NCBI GenBank assembly: GCA_945891505.1
Contig: CAMDDL010000003.1
Span: forward strand, 1-64,000
Origin: Maricaulis salignorans
GTDB taxonomy: Bacteria > Pseudomonadota > Alphaproteobacteria > Caulobacterales > Aquidulcibacteraceae
Direction of reading: 5' to 3'
DNA: 64,000 nt
In this document: positions 27,956 to 37,118 of the stretch, in pieces
Position numbering within the stretch: the first letter of the stretch is position 1
Layout: every line of letters starts with the position of its first letter
Program-made: the position numbers and the translations under genes
The notes under the pieces: model-generated
What the model was told of the DNA's origin: nothing
The model's database searches: none
Seen by the model: the letters and a program-made list of their open reading frames with translations, nothing else

Positions 27956-29785
27956 ATGAGCCGAGATATTGTCATCCAACTCAAAGATATTGCGTTGAAG
28001 CGCGGGGGTGCGCCTGTGTTTTCTGGGGTGGATCTTACGCTGCGCCGTGGTGAGCGGGCTGCCCTGGTCGGAGCCAATGGAGCAGGCAAATCGACGCTTA
28101 TGTCAGTTTTAGCGGGCCAGCTTGAGTATGATTCTGGAGAGCGGGTGATTTCAAACGGCACCCATGCAGCGACTCAGACCCAAGAACCTGACTTCAGCGG
28201 TGCGACAAGTTTGCTTAAGTGGGCGGCACAAGACGTACCCCATGATCGGGATGAGGCCGCACGCTTGGCCGCAGCGGCCGCTGAACTTCACAGTTTTGGT
28301 CTGTCCCCAGACCGCCTCGTTACAGGGATGTCGGGCGGGGAAGCACGCCGCGCATCCCTTGCACGCGCTTTAGCTGCAGACCCCGACTTGCTGATGTTGG
28401 ATGAGCCTACCAACCACCTCGACATTGCCGCTATTGAAGAACTTGAACGCCGATTGAAACAATTTTCAGGCGCAGTGCTGGTGGTCAGCCACGACCGTGC
28501 TTTTCTGTCTGGCATTTCTACGTCGTGCTTGTGGCTGCGCAATGGTGTGGTTCGACGCCTAGATGCACCCTTTTCGAAATTTGAGCCTTGGGCGGCGAGC
28601 ATCGAAGAACAAGACCGCAAAGCATTGGAAAAGCTGGATAAAACGCTCGAGGATGAGGCCCGTTGGCTGGCACGCGGCGTGACAGCAAGGCGCACGCGCA
28701 ATGAAGGTCGCTTGCGCCGTTTGATGGACATGCGCGAAGCCCGTAAAGGGCAAGCGGCCTTAGTGCGCAAAGACACGGCTGCCCTACAGGCCGACACAGG
28801 AGGCACTTCAGGTAAATTGGTTTTTGAAGCTAAGGGCGTCTCAAAAGGCTTCGACGGACGCGGCGAAATCATCAAGAACCTAGATCTACGTGTCGTCCGG
28901 GGCGACCGCTTGGGCATTGTCGGGCCCAATGGCGTGGGTAAGTCTACTCTGATCAAAATGCTGGTAGGAAGCTTAGGGCCTGATACCGGGACAACCCGTA
29001 TGGGCAAGAATCTGACGATCGCTTATGTCGACCAATCGCGCGCCGCCCTCGACCCCAAGGCCACTTTGTGGGACACCTTTGCCCCGGCTGGCGGCGATCA
29101 AATCATGGTGCGCGAACGGCCCAAACATGTCGCGGCCTATGCCAAAGACTTTTTATTCGACAGCCGTCACTTGCGCCAACCAGTTGGTTCTTTCAGCGGT
29201 GGAGAGCGCAACCGGGTGCTCTTAGCCCTAGCACTGGCAAAGCCGTCAAACGTCCTTGTCTTGGACGAACCTACCAACGACCTCGACATGGAAACTTTGG
29301 ACGTTCTTGAAGATATGCTGGCCGAGTATGACGGCACGGTTCTCTTGGTGAGCCATGATCGCGCCTTTCTCGACGGCGTTGTGACAGCAACCTTGGCACC
29401 GCGCGGTGACGGCACCTGGCTAGAAACGCCAGGCGGCTGGACCGATCTTATGCGTCAGGGCATTCCCATTCTTGGCCATCAACAGACGTCGAAGACGAGA
29501 ACAAGCGCTGTACCAAGCGCTCAGCCTATTGCAAAGGCAGCAAAGAAACTCTCGTACAAAGATGAGCGCCGATTGGGCGAATTAGAAGCGCTGATCCCAA
29601 ATCTGGAGAACCAAATCGCGCAGTTGGAGGATATCTTAAATGACCCCAGTCTTTACAGTAGCGATCCAGCCCGCTTTGAAAAGACATCGTCACAAGCTGT
29701 GCAAGCCCGCGCGCAGCTACAAACCAGTGAAGACGAATGGCTAACCCTGCTCGAACTCAAAGAATCCCTGTCAGGAAACGCATAA
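27956..29785 (+). CDS. uup: ABC-F family ATPase, Uup-like
   Basis: 609 residues, with two ABC ATPase domains in one chain and no membrane part. First domain: Walker A LVGANGAGKSTLMSVLAG, signature MSGGEARRASLARALA, Walker B LLMLDEPTNHLDI. Second domain: GIVGPNGVGKSTLIKMLVG, FSGGERNRVLLALALA, VLVLDEPTNDLDM. A linker with many charges lies between, and a C-terminal coiled coil (about 520-609, KLSYKDERRLGELEALIPNL) is the Uup-type DNA-binding tail. ABC-F proteins act on ribosomes; Uup is also tied to transposon excision and branched DNA. ATG at 27956 follows a TTG that could also serve. It is divergent from the amidohydrolases. Confidence 0.9.
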   Translation: MSRDIVIQLKDIALKRGGAPVFSGVDLTLRRGERAALVGANGAGKSTLMSVLAGQLEYDSGERVISNGTHAATQTQEPDFSGATSLLKWAAQDVPHDRDEAARLAAAAAELHSFGLSPDRLVTGMSGGEARRASLARALAADPDLLMLDEPTNHLDIAAIEELERRLKQFSGAVLVVSHDRAFLSGISTSCLWLRNGVVRRLDAPFSKFEPWAASIEEQDRKALEKLDKTLEDEARWLARGVTARRTRNEGRLRRLMDMREARKGQAALVRKDTAALQADTGGTSGKLVFEAKGVSKGFDGRGEIIKNLDLRVVRGDRLGIVGPNGVGKSTLIKMLVGSLGPDTGTTRMGKNLTIAYVDQSRAALDPKATLWDTFAPAGGDQIMVRERPKHVAAYAKDFLFDSRHLRQPVGSFSGGERNRVLLALALAKPSNVLVLDEPTNDLDMETLDVLEDMLAEYDGTVLLVSHDRAFLDGVVTATLAPRGDGTWLETPGGWTDLMRQGIPILGHQQTSKTRTSAVPSAQPIAKAAKKLSYKDERRLGELEALIPNLENQIAQLEDILNDPSLYSSDPARFEKTSSQAVQARAQLQTSEDEWLTLLELKESLSGNA

Positions 29786-29806
29786 ATCGGCGAATTGGAT
29801 TCAAAC

Positions 29807-29821
29807 TTAATTCTACCTTAA
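29807..29821 (+). promoter_or_regulatory. CtrA-type box TTAA-N7-TTAA
   Basis: TTAA (29807-29810), seven bases, TTAA (29818-29821), an exact match to the alphaproteobacterial cell-cycle regulator CtrA consensus, 43 bases before the start of the exported PAN-like protein gene. The spacing would suit binding near -35. Chance occurrence is possible for an 8-base motif, but position between genes favours function. Confidence 0.5.
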
Positions 29822-29863
29822 CCGACACACGGCACCGCTACTTCCTATATTAGGAGAGAGTAT

Positions 29864-31042
29864 ATGCGTGCGCATGTTTTCGCTTTCTGGCTGGCTTTTG
29901 CGACAGCCAGCAGCAGTTTTGCCCAGAATGCTGCTTACTCGCAATTTCCAGCAGTGTCGGCAGATACATGCGCGACTGCTTGTACGACCGACAGAATATG
30001 TGCGTCTTGGTCTTTTGGCGGCATCGTTCCAATGGTTGAAACAACCAGTCGTCGCAGCCGGAATATGGGGCCACAACCACGCATGTGCGTGCTCTCAAAA
30101 TCCACAACCCCGACACGACAATCAGGCTTAAAAGCAGGTCTTCCCCGTCGATCAGGTGTTTTGACGCCAAGTGGGCGATATGCAGATGGTCCCGCCAATT
30201 ATGAGGTCCGACCAGCCCCTTGGTTAGAGGCCGAGGCACGCTTGTCACAGTTAGGATCTGCCAGCAATCAAGGTGCGCCTATTGCACCACGCACCGCGAT
30301 GTCGCCAGCACCACCTCCATCGGCGGGAAGGGTAGACTTTACGCCAGCGGTACAAAGCACTGGTCCGGTTGTCCCGGCAAGCTTGAACGTGCCCCGTACA
30401 GGAGCACGGGGTATGCCGCGCTTACGAGCCTCAGAGACAGCACGCGCACCGCATTCCAGTTCTACGGTATCCGATCCTGTAGGGTTTGCACCGCCAAGCC
30501 CGCCACGGATGGCTTACAGCGAACCACCATCGGCCCCACCGATGGCCAAACCGCTGCAGGTACAAAGCCAAGCCACGCCGCAACAAGCGACCGATTTATC
30601 AAGTTTTCGAGGCGCTGACGGCATGGTTGATGCCGCGGCTATGCGACGTTCTCAAATCAATTCCGCCCGCGCGGCGGGCCAACCTGCCTATGCTGTGCAG
30701 CGTGAATGGGAAGCGGTAGAGGCAGAACGTCAACGGGCAGCAGCCAATGGCGAAGTACGCGTAGACCCCCTAGCGGGGACCATTCCGGTTCCTGTATCGC
30801 CGCAGCCAAAATCGGCGCGACCTAGCCCAAGCTATGAGGCCGACCAGCCATCCGATGATAGACAAACTGATTCAGAAGCACAGAAACCAGCAAGTAAGGC
30901 TAAGGGCGCGCGGGGAACGCCGCGAGCGGAGCAATCCAATCAAGCCCGAAAAAGTGCGATGGTTGACCCCGCCCGAGAGCGCGCGCGCAATCCATCCTAT
31001 ATCAACCGAGAGCCTCGTTTAAGCGGTGGGCCTGAGGGGTAA
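29864..31042 (+). CDS. Exported protein with N-terminal PAN/Apple-like Cys domain, unknown function
   Basis: 392 residues. Signal peptide at 1-20 (ending SSFAQ). Mature residues 21-80 hold a short PAN-like module: VSADTCATACTTDRICASWS with Cys 36, 40 and 46, and RMCVLSKS (Cys 75). The rest is low complexity and Pro/Ala/Ser/Arg rich, predicted disordered, with motifs such as ESEPPSAPPMAKPLQVQ-like repeats of proline and a basic C terminus. PAN modules bind proteins or carbohydrates at the cell surface. AGGAGAG precedes ATG. A CtrA-type box upstream suggests cell-cycle control. Function otherwise unknown; the domain call is moderate. Confidence 0.7.
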   Translation: MRAHVFAFWLAFATASSSFAQNAAYSQFPAVSADTCATACTTDRICASWSFGGIVPMVETTSRRSRNMGPQPRMCVLSKSTTPTRQSGLKAGLPRRSGVLTPSGRYADGPANYEVRPAPWLEAEARLSQLGSASNQGAPIAPRTAMSPAPPPSAGRVDFTPAVQSTGPVVPASLNVPRTGARGMPRLRASETARAPHSSSTVSDPVGFAPPSPPRMAYSEPPSAPPMAKPLQVQSQATPQQATDLSSFRGADGMVDAAAMRRSQINSARAAGQPAYAVQREWEAVEAERQRAAANGEVRVDPLAGTIPVPVSPQPKSARPSPSYEADQPSDDRQTDSEAQKPASKAKGARGTPRAEQSNQARKSAMVDPARERARNPSYINREPRLSGGPEG

Positions 31043-31121
31043 CCTCAGACATTTTGATGAATTCCGACCATCAAATATTTACGCTTTTGCTGTAAGACAG
31101 ATACAGAAATGGGAAACTGAG

Positions 31122-32210
31122 ATGCAAGTTGGCGAAAGATACGCTAAGCTACTGGAAGTTGCGAGCGAGAGCTCCAGCGAAAAACGTCGCGTGCTACTCA
31201 ATGAAGTCACAGATCTATTCTTTGACTCTCATGAAAGCCATAGTCCCCTAGAAACAAAGCTTTTTGGAGACCTGATCTCTAAGGTCGCCTACGAACTCGA
31301 TTCTGAAGTTCGCAAAGAGCTAGCCCAACGCTTCTCTGGCGGTGAAGCGCCACGCACACTCGCTGTCATGATGGCAAACGATGAGGAGATCGGCGTAGCC
31401 GGTCCAATTCTGCGTCGTTCAACATCGCTGACCCAAGATGATCTGATCCGAGTTGTAGAAACCCGTGGCCACGCGCATCAAATGGTCGTCACCCAACGTC
31501 CTGACGTCGGTGAGCAATTGTCGGATGCGCTGGTTTTTCATGGGAACGACGTGGTTGTTGCCTCTCTGGTCAGCAACCAAACCGCCAAGGTATCTGACGA
31601 AACCTTCGATAGGATTGTTGATCGCGCGGCCAATAATCCTGAACTACATCATCCAATTGCGCAGCGCAAAGTCATCTCACCAGAGCATTTGAATCGCCTT
31701 TACACGATTGTGGAAGGCCCAATGCGGCGCGAAATTCTCGAACGCAATTCAGAGTTCACTGAAGAAGAAGTTGAGCGCGCAATGCGTCGGGCCCAAACGC
31801 GGGTCGCGATTGCCAACGGCACCCTACCTGCTGACTTTGAAGCGGTTCAAAAGGAATTCTCAAAGGAAAAAGCGACAAACGCGGTCAACCGAGCCATGTT
31901 GCCTACCATGTGGCGCAATCAGGAATCCACTAAGTTCATGATTGCCTTTGGCGATTTCACGGGCCTCGATTATTTCCAAACCGCGCTCTTATTCGAGAAA
32001 AAAGATATCGACGCCATGGCAATGGTTTGCCGGGCTGCGAACTTTGAACGCGCCTTGTTTGTGACAATCGCAGTTCTAGTGCTGGGCCATGACGGCATGG
32101 GGCAGGCTCAAGTCCTTGGCAATATGTATAATGATGTACCGCCCGAAGCTGCCCAACGTGCCCTGCGCTTCTTGCGTTTACGGGCTAATGTGTCGGCACA
32201 AGCTGCTTAG
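31122..32210 (+). CDS. DUF2336 domain protein
   Basis: About 362 residues, cytoplasmic and mostly helical. DUF2336 features: LIRVVETRGHAHQMVVTQRP, ANDEEIGVAGPILRRSTSLT, VVASLVSNQTAKVSDETFDR and PIAQRKVISPEHLNRLYTIV, arranged as HEAT-like helical repeats. This family is confined mainly to alphaproteobacteria, and its molecular role is not established. ATG at 31122 fits the start of the fold; the frame is open to 31026 but would overlap the upstream gene. It ends in a 4-base tail-to-tail overlap with prfC. It may share a transcript with the PAN-like gene 79 bp upstream. Confidence 0.85.
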   Translation: MQVGERYAKLLEVASESSSEKRRVLLNEVTDLFFDSHESHSPLETKLFGDLISKVAYELDSEVRKELAQRFSGGEAPRTLAVMMANDEEIGVAGPILRRSTSLTQDDLIRVVETRGHAHQMVVTQRPDVGEQLSDALVFHGNDVVVASLVSNQTAKVSDETFDRIVDRAANNPELHHPIAQRKVISPEHLNRLYTIVEGPMRREILERNSEFTEEEVERAMRRAQTRVAIANGTLPADFEAVQKEFSKEKATNAVNRAMLPTMWRNQESTKFMIAFGDFTGLDYFQTALLFEKKDIDAMAMVCRAANFERALFVTIAVLVLGHDGMGQAQVLGNMYNDVPPEAAQRALRFLRLRANVSAQAA

Positions 32211-33811
32211 ATCATCCGCTCGCGTACGTTTGTAAATCGGATTTTCGGAAATTTATCAGCGACATAGCCGATCTCCCAAGCATTCTTGGCGAGGAAGACC
32301 TCCGCGCCGTCTAAGTCTGTGCCTATGCCAGCCCGATTGCGATCGGCAAATTGCTCTAAATCTGAGGCACTCTCGGCTGCGATCCAACGCACGCCATTAA
32401 ATGCGCAGGTCTCAAACACAACTTGCAACCCATACTCCGCTGCCAGACGCTCGACCAACACATCAAACTGCAAGGGCCCAACGGCGCCAACAATTAAATC
32501 TGAGCCAAAATGAGGGCGGAACAATTGAGTGACGCCTTCCTCAGCCAAGGATTCCAGCGCCTTTTTTAAATGCTTGGCCTTTAAGGGGTCTTTGACCGAG
32601 GCACGACGCAAGATTTCCGGAGCAAAGTTCGGAATGCCGGCAAACTTTACTTGCCCGGTTTCTGACAAACTGTCCCCAACGCGTAGCACGCCATGGTTTG
32701 GCACACCGATTACATCCCCAGCCCAAGCTTCGTCGGTGATCTCGCGATCTTGGCCGACAAACATGAGAGGCGCATGCACGCCAATTTGTTTTCCCGATCC
32801 TGTCTTTAAGCGCATGCCGCGCTGAAATTTGCCCGAGGCTAGCCTAACCATCGCAACTCGGTCTCGGTGCGCTGGATCCATGTTGGCTTGGATCTTAAAG
32901 ACAAAGCCGGTCACTTCTTCCCGATCCGCTTGGACTTGGGTTTCAACCCCTTTGTCCAAGGCTTTTTGGTTGCGTGGCGAAGGGGCATAATCTCGCAGAC
33001 CGTCAAGCAATTCACGCACGCCAAATTGACGCAGAGCGGAACCAAAGAAGACCGGTGTCATGTGTCCTTCGCGATAGGATTCAAGGTCAAATGCTGGATA
33101 GCCACCTCGGACAAGCTCCGCTGACCCACGCAGCTCATCCATCTCGGCTTGGCTCAACACCTCAGCAATTGCATTCGATGCCAAGTCGATCTCATCGTGC
33201 ACCAAAGGCCCTGTGTCGCCAACTTGTGGACGACGGAACACAGTAAAGCGATCATTGCGAAGATCGACCATACCGCGGAACCGATTGCCCGAACCTTGCG
33301 GCCAAAAGATGGGGGCTGGGTCAAGAGCCAACTTTGACGCCACTTCATCCAATAACTCCATCGGATCTTGGGCTTCGCGGTCCATCTTATTGATGAACGT
33401 AAGGATTGGAATATCGCGCAGACGACAAACTTCAAACAGCTTCAAAGTCTGCGGCTCAATGCCTTTTGCGGCGTCGAGTACCATTACTGCAGAATCCGCT
33501 GCCGTCAGCGTTCGATAGGTATCTTCTGAGAAATCCTCATGGCCTGGAGTATCTAAGAGGTTGATGATGCAACCATCATGCTCAAACGTCATCACCGAGG
33601 CCGAAACAGAGATCCCGCGTTCGCGCTCAATCTTCATCCAGTCTGAACGCGTCCGACGTTGCTCGCCGCGCGCGCGCACGGCACCGGCGGCACGGATCGC
33701 ACCGCCCATCAGCAACAGATTTTCAGTAAGCGTGGTCTTGCCGGCGTCAGGGTGGGAAATGATGGCAAAGGTGCGACGGCGCTTAACTTCGCGCGCGAGT
33801 TCGGCTGACAT
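32207..33811 (-). CDS. prfC: Peptide chain release factor 3
   Basis: GTPase that removes RF1/RF2 from the ribosome after termination. 534 residues. G1 SHPDAGKTTLTENLLLMGG, the RF3-typical SDWMKIERERGISVSASVM, G3 DTPGHEDFSEDTYRTL, G4 INKMDREAQDP. Domain 2 and 3 follow, with GAVGPLQFDVLVERLAAEYG and a C terminus matching RF3 (FLAKNAWEIGYVADKFPKIR). The length is normal. ATG at 33811 is used; a TTG at 33841 is in frame. Not essential in E. coli and patchy in bacteria. Confidence 0.96.
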   Translation of the reverse strand: MSAELAREVKRRRTFAIISHPDAGKTTLTENLLLMGGAIRAAGAVRARGEQRRTRSDWMKIERERGISVSASVMTFEHDGCIINLLDTPGHEDFSEDTYRTLTAADSAVMVLDAAKGIEPQTLKLFEVCRLRDIPILTFINKMDREAQDPMELLDEVASKLALDPAPIFWPQGSGNRFRGMVDLRNDRFTVFRRPQVGDTGPLVHDEIDLASNAIAEVLSQAEMDELRGSAELVRGGYPAFDLESYREGHMTPVFFGSALRQFGVRELLDGLRDYAPSPRNQKALDKGVETQVQADREEVTGFVFKIQANMDPAHRDRVAMVRLASGKFQRGMRLKTGSGKQIGVHAPLMFVGQDREITDEAWAGDVIGVPNHGVLRVGDSLSETGQVKFAGIPNFAPEILRRASVKDPLKAKHLKKALESLAEEGVTQLFRPHFGSDLIVGAVGPLQFDVLVERLAAEYGLQVVFETCAFNGVRWIAAESASDLEQFADRNRAGIGTDLDGAEVFLAKNAWEIGYVADKFPKIRFTNVRERMI

Positions 33812-33941
33812 GAGCGAGGCCTGACTAAGACAGATGGTCAAATTGGGAAACGGCCTAAAAGTTCAAGCCATTGAATCCCTCATTTAGCTGAGGCATCACC
33901 ACAATTAAAGACTTTAGAGCAATGCCACCGCGATCTTCGGC

Positions 33942-34328
33942 TTAAACCGCGACGGATTGCCAAACAGAGGTATTGATGATGCCCGAGGTCAATCGTCCAG
34001 CATCTTGTTGGCTCTTAAGACTGCCCAAAGTACTCAACGAAACAGTCGCCAAACGGAAACCAACTTCTTGTGGGCGCTTACATTTGGGGGCGGCGATGAA
34101 CAAGATCGCGTTTGCTTTGCTGCGGCTGGCAATCAACCAAGCCAAAGCAGCAGCTTTTTGCGGAGATTCTGCCGCTAAGTTGGGAAATTCCATAATAGCT
34201 GTCTGAATAGCCAAAATAGAATCGCTCAAAGTGTAGCGCGCGACAGCAGAAGTTGGGATGCCAGCGTTGATTGCAAGGTCAGCATTGCCTGTTATCGTCA
34301 GAACACGGTCATTGAACAGAAAAAGCAT
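33942..34328 (-). CDS. Hypothetical protein, 128 residues
   Basis: Not recognised. ATG at 34328 is preceded by GGAGAGG at good spacing, which supports it as real. The protein starts LFLFNDRVLTITGNADLAIN, has no signal peptide or obvious membrane span, is rich in Ala and Ser, and has a single Cys in IAAPKCKRPQ; it ends STLGSLKSQQDAGRLTSGII, NTSVWQSVAV. It lies between prfC and the DUF1491 gene on the same strand. A function cannot be assigned from sequence or context. Confidence 0.65.
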   Translation of the reverse strand: MLFLFNDRVLTITGNADLAINAGIPTSAVARYTLSDSILAIQTAIMEFPNLAAESPQKAAALAWLIASRSKANAILFIAAPKCKRPQEVGFRLATVSLSTLGSLKSQQDAGRLTSGIINTSVWQSVAV

Positions 34329-34377
34329 ACAAACCTCTCCAATCGAGGAAGTAACTATAACGTGTTTGTGTTAATAA

Positions 34378-34719
34378 TCACTCCACACGCTCGACGAGAA
34401 AGCTTCTACCTAACTTGTCTTCAATCTCAACAATCCAGACGTCCTGATCTTGGGATGCACGTTTCGACAGATACGTGTCGATAGATGGCTCATCTGGCCC
34501 GGCCGTTTTGCCGGTCAAATCAAGATACACACGCTCGCCTGTTCCATCGCGAGCTGGAACCAATAAACGTGCGGTGCCATTGAGCTGCGCCACCTTAACT
34601 AAGACAGCACCAGCGGTATCATCGCCTCGTCGCACAACAAAGCCCGCCGCGCCTTGGGTTTGCGCTGTGCGCAACAAGGCTTGAACCCAGATATCACTGC
34701 GAAGTTCGCTGTTGCTCAT
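34378..34719 (-). CDS. DUF1491 family protein
   Basis: 113 residues from ATG 34719, which fits the family start (ELRSDIWVQALLRTAQTQGA). Further matches: FVVRRGDDTAGAVLVKVAQL, TARLLVPARDGTGERVY and a C-terminal SQDQDVWIVEIEDKLGRSFL. DUF1491 is a small cytoplasmic family widespread in alphaproteobacteria with no known function. The frame runs up to 34779, but that would overlap the divergent gene start; AGGGTG lies 13 bases before the chosen ATG. Possibly co-transcribed with the 128-residue gene downstream. Confidence 0.85.
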   Translation of the reverse strand: MSNSELRSDIWVQALLRTAQTQGAAGFVVRRGDDTAGAVLVKVAQLNGTARLLVPARDGTGERVYLDLTGKTAGPDEPSIDTYLSKRASQDQDVWIVEIEDKLGRSFLVERVE

Positions 34720-34777
34720 AGCTTTTAATGCACCCTGCTTAATCGAAGTGAAAGAGAGGCTGCTGTAGTTTAGGGGC

Positions 34778-35602
34778 ATGATTTTGTTTCATCGAGCCTT
34801 TTTTTATCTAGCGGTGCTCATGCCTGTCGCTAGTCACGCTCAAGTGAATGGACTGGAACGCAGCTATGCCGAACGGATGGCAATGCGCGCCATTGATGAG
34901 CGCTGCCAGCTTTTAGAAAGCGGGCCGCGTCGTGCGTTAGCAGGCTTTACGGCGCAAGCACGCGGGGCAGCTTTACGGTCCGGATCCAGCACCCAGCGTC
35001 TCGATATGATCGCCGGTCAGGCCAAAGCGGCCGCCGTGTCAAAGCCCTGTCGTGATCCTGCTGTTCAGAGCGAAGCCCAGCGCGTCATCGCGGCGCATAA
35101 GGGCTGGCGCGCGCAATTGACGGGGAGCTATCCGGGTCTCGCGCGAAGCTGGAAGGTTGATCGAGGGGGCAAGGATATCTGGAGAGCTGTGCAAGACACC
35201 GGAGCAGCAACTAGGGCTGGCCTGATTTCCAGCGGCAATGGCTTGAGTTTTGCTGTCGAAACACCCGATGTTGCTGCATCTGGTGCCCAGCTATTCTTAA
35301 GGGATCTATCTAAGCTTGGTCCGCCCCAGCCGGGCCGAGCCTTAACTCCCCCATTGCGCAATGGAACGTCGATTCATGTCGCCGCCTCGCGACAGCCAGC
35401 AGCGACGCGTGCGCGTGTTGAGACTAAGCCAAGAGCTGGGACCTTGTTTGTCTTTTCAGACGCTACAACGCGGGCAGTGTTGAATGCCGATCCACGCGAC
35501 ACGTTTGAGATTGAGATCACCAGCCGATCTGGCACCGTGACCCGCCTCTTGGTCGAAGTTGGTGACATCGTCGCGGCCTTTACTTTCGCCGCTGAGTTCT
35601 AG
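34778..35602 (+). CDS. Exported hypothetical protein, 274 residues
   Basis: Signal peptide at about 1-21 (FHRAFFYLAVLMPVASHAQ). The mature protein begins with a helical region (ERMAMRAIDERCQLLESGPR, two Cys: about 43 and 87) and ends in a beta-rich part (TLFVFSDATTRAVLNADPRD, then FEIEITSRSGTVTRLLVEVG). I recognise no family. Divergent from DUF1491 with a gap of 58 bp, and 3'-overlapping the histidine kinase gene by 4 bases. Likely periplasmic. Confidence 0.7.
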   Translation: MILFHRAFFYLAVLMPVASHAQVNGLERSYAERMAMRAIDERCQLLESGPRRALAGFTAQARGAALRSGSSTQRLDMIAGQAKAAAVSKPCRDPAVQSEAQRVIAAHKGWRAQLTGSYPGLARSWKVDRGGKDIWRAVQDTGAATRAGLISSGNGLSFAVETPDVAASGAQLFLRDLSKLGPPQPGRALTPPLRNGTSIHVAASRQPAATRARVETKPRAGTLFVFSDATTRAVLNADPRDTFEIEITSRSGTVTRLLVEVGDIVAAFTFAAEF

Positions 35603-36957
35603 GCTTCTGGTTGCGCAACATTTGCCAAGGGCAATCCAACCTTTGCGATAGTACCAGCTCCAAGCGTGCTTTCCAGCCAGAAGCGTCCACCTTGCAGTTC
35701 GGTCAATCGCTTCACGACCGCCAAGCCAAGACCAGAGCTGCGCACCACCCGACTGTTGGCCTGGCTTTGATTATCACCCTGCGCCCAAGGCTGTCCAATC
35801 CGCGCAAGGTCCACCGGACTGATGCCAGCCCCGTCGTCCGCGATTTCCAAAATGGCTTGGCTAGTTGTTTGATCAAGACGAATGCGAAGCGTTACCGTGC
35901 CGTCCTTTGGCGTGAACTTAACCGCATTAGACAGCAAATTAAATGCAATTTGACGCATCGCGCGCGCATCGCCACGGACCGTCACAGGTAACCCAACTTC
36001 ATGGCGGATCTGCACACCAGCCGAGCGGGCCGCCCCACTCGACAAAGCAGTCGCCTCAAACAAAAACTGGTCAAGGCGGATATCTTCCAAATGAACTTCA
36101 TACCTGCCGGCCTCGATTTTTGAGATGTCGAGCAAGTCTGAGACTAAGTCGAGCAAATGGCTGCCGCTGGTATGGATCAGCCCCGGATAATCCTCATAAC
36201 CTTTTGGAAGAGGACCAAAAATGCCCTCACGCATCGTGTCAGCAAATCCTAGGATGGCATTGAGCGGCGTGCGAATTTCATGGCTCATCTCGGCCATAAA
36301 CCTCGCCCGGTCTTGTGTTTCAGCTTGCGCGACACGGGTTTCGGCTTGAGCAGCATCACGGCTGTCTAACGCTTGTTTGGCCATATCACGTGAGGTCTGA
36401 CGTACCTTTTGGATAACCCCCCCGACCCGTGCACAAATGGCCAAGGCCAAAGCAGATGTCGTCCATATCACCAAGAACTTTGGGATCAGTGGCACCCAAG
36501 AACTTGAGGGAAAGTTGGGGCCTGCGGGCAAGAGCGGCGTTAGAACCAACAATGTCGCCATCACGCACAGGCTGGCTGAAATGCCAGTTACAAGCGTGAC
36601 GCCGGCAGCCCCGGCTGCGAGCAGCGGCCAAATAACCGCGGCAAAAGCAAAGTCCGTTGTACCGCTCTCGAGGCTACCCAAGCCCAAGGCAGCTCCAGCC
36701 CATAGGATGGGAATGATCACCGCTTGGCGTGCTTGATTTGTGTAGGAAGTGATCAGAAATGCGACAAAGGTGCAAAAAAACGTGCAAGCTAGGCCAAAGA
36801 TAAGGCGCGGCTCCGCTAGCGAAATGGCATAAGCCAGAGCAAGCGCTGCAACGGTCGCGCTGCTGGCACTGGCCCATTGCATAGGGGTTAGCGGTTGGTC
36901 CGATACGAACCAAACCTTCTCACGGCTCCGAGAATCAGCCAAATTTTGATGTTGCAT
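35599..36957 (-). CDS. Membrane sensor histidine kinase, PleC/DivJ-like
   Basis: About 452 residues. N-terminal block of six to seven hydrophobic segments (about 28-178, for example ALALAYAISLAEPRLIFGLA), a short coiled coil (RDAAQAETRVAQAETQDRAR), then HisKA with the phospho-acceptor His 226 in MAEMSHEIRTPLNAILGFAD and HLLDLVSDLLDISKIEAGRY. The HATPase_c domain has N-box LLSNAVKFTPKDG, ILEIADDGAGISPVD and the SGLGLAVVKRLTELQGG lid. This HisKA sequence resembles the PleC/DivJ/PdhS group that controls DivK in Caulobacter; membership is inference. No response regulator is adjacent. ATG 36957 chosen because translation further up would add an unlikely leader. Confidence 0.85.
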   Translation of the reverse strand: MQHQNLADSRSREKVWFVSDQPLTPMQWASASSATVAALALAYAISLAEPRLIFGLACTFFCTFVAFLITSYTNQARQAVIIPILWAGAALGLGSLESGTTDFAFAAVIWPLLAAGAAGVTLVTGISASLCVMATLLVLTPLLPAGPNFPSSSWVPLIPKFLVIWTTSALALAICARVGGVIQKVRQTSRDMAKQALDSRDAAQAETRVAQAETQDRARFMAEMSHEIRTPLNAILGFADTMREGIFGPLPKGYEDYPGLIHTSGSHLLDLVSDLLDISKIEAGRYEVHLEDIRLDQFLFEATALSSGAARSAGVQIRHEVGLPVTVRGDARAMRQIAFNLLSNAVKFTPKDGTVTLRIRLDQTTSQAILEIADDGAGISPVDLARIGQPWAQGDNQSQANSRVVRSSGLGLAVVKRLTELQGGRFWLESTLGAGTIAKVGLPLANVAQPEA

Positions 36958-37118
36958 TGTGTCCACATGGACTTGTAACCGACGGACTAACGAAAGTCGC
37001 GTCAGTTCGCGTGAGAGGTGAAGTTTAGGTATTTTGGCTGGTCTTGGTTGTGTTTTATTCAGACACCCACTGCCATAAGGTGTAAGTGCAGGCAGTGGGG
37101 TGCCTAAAGGAGATTGAT

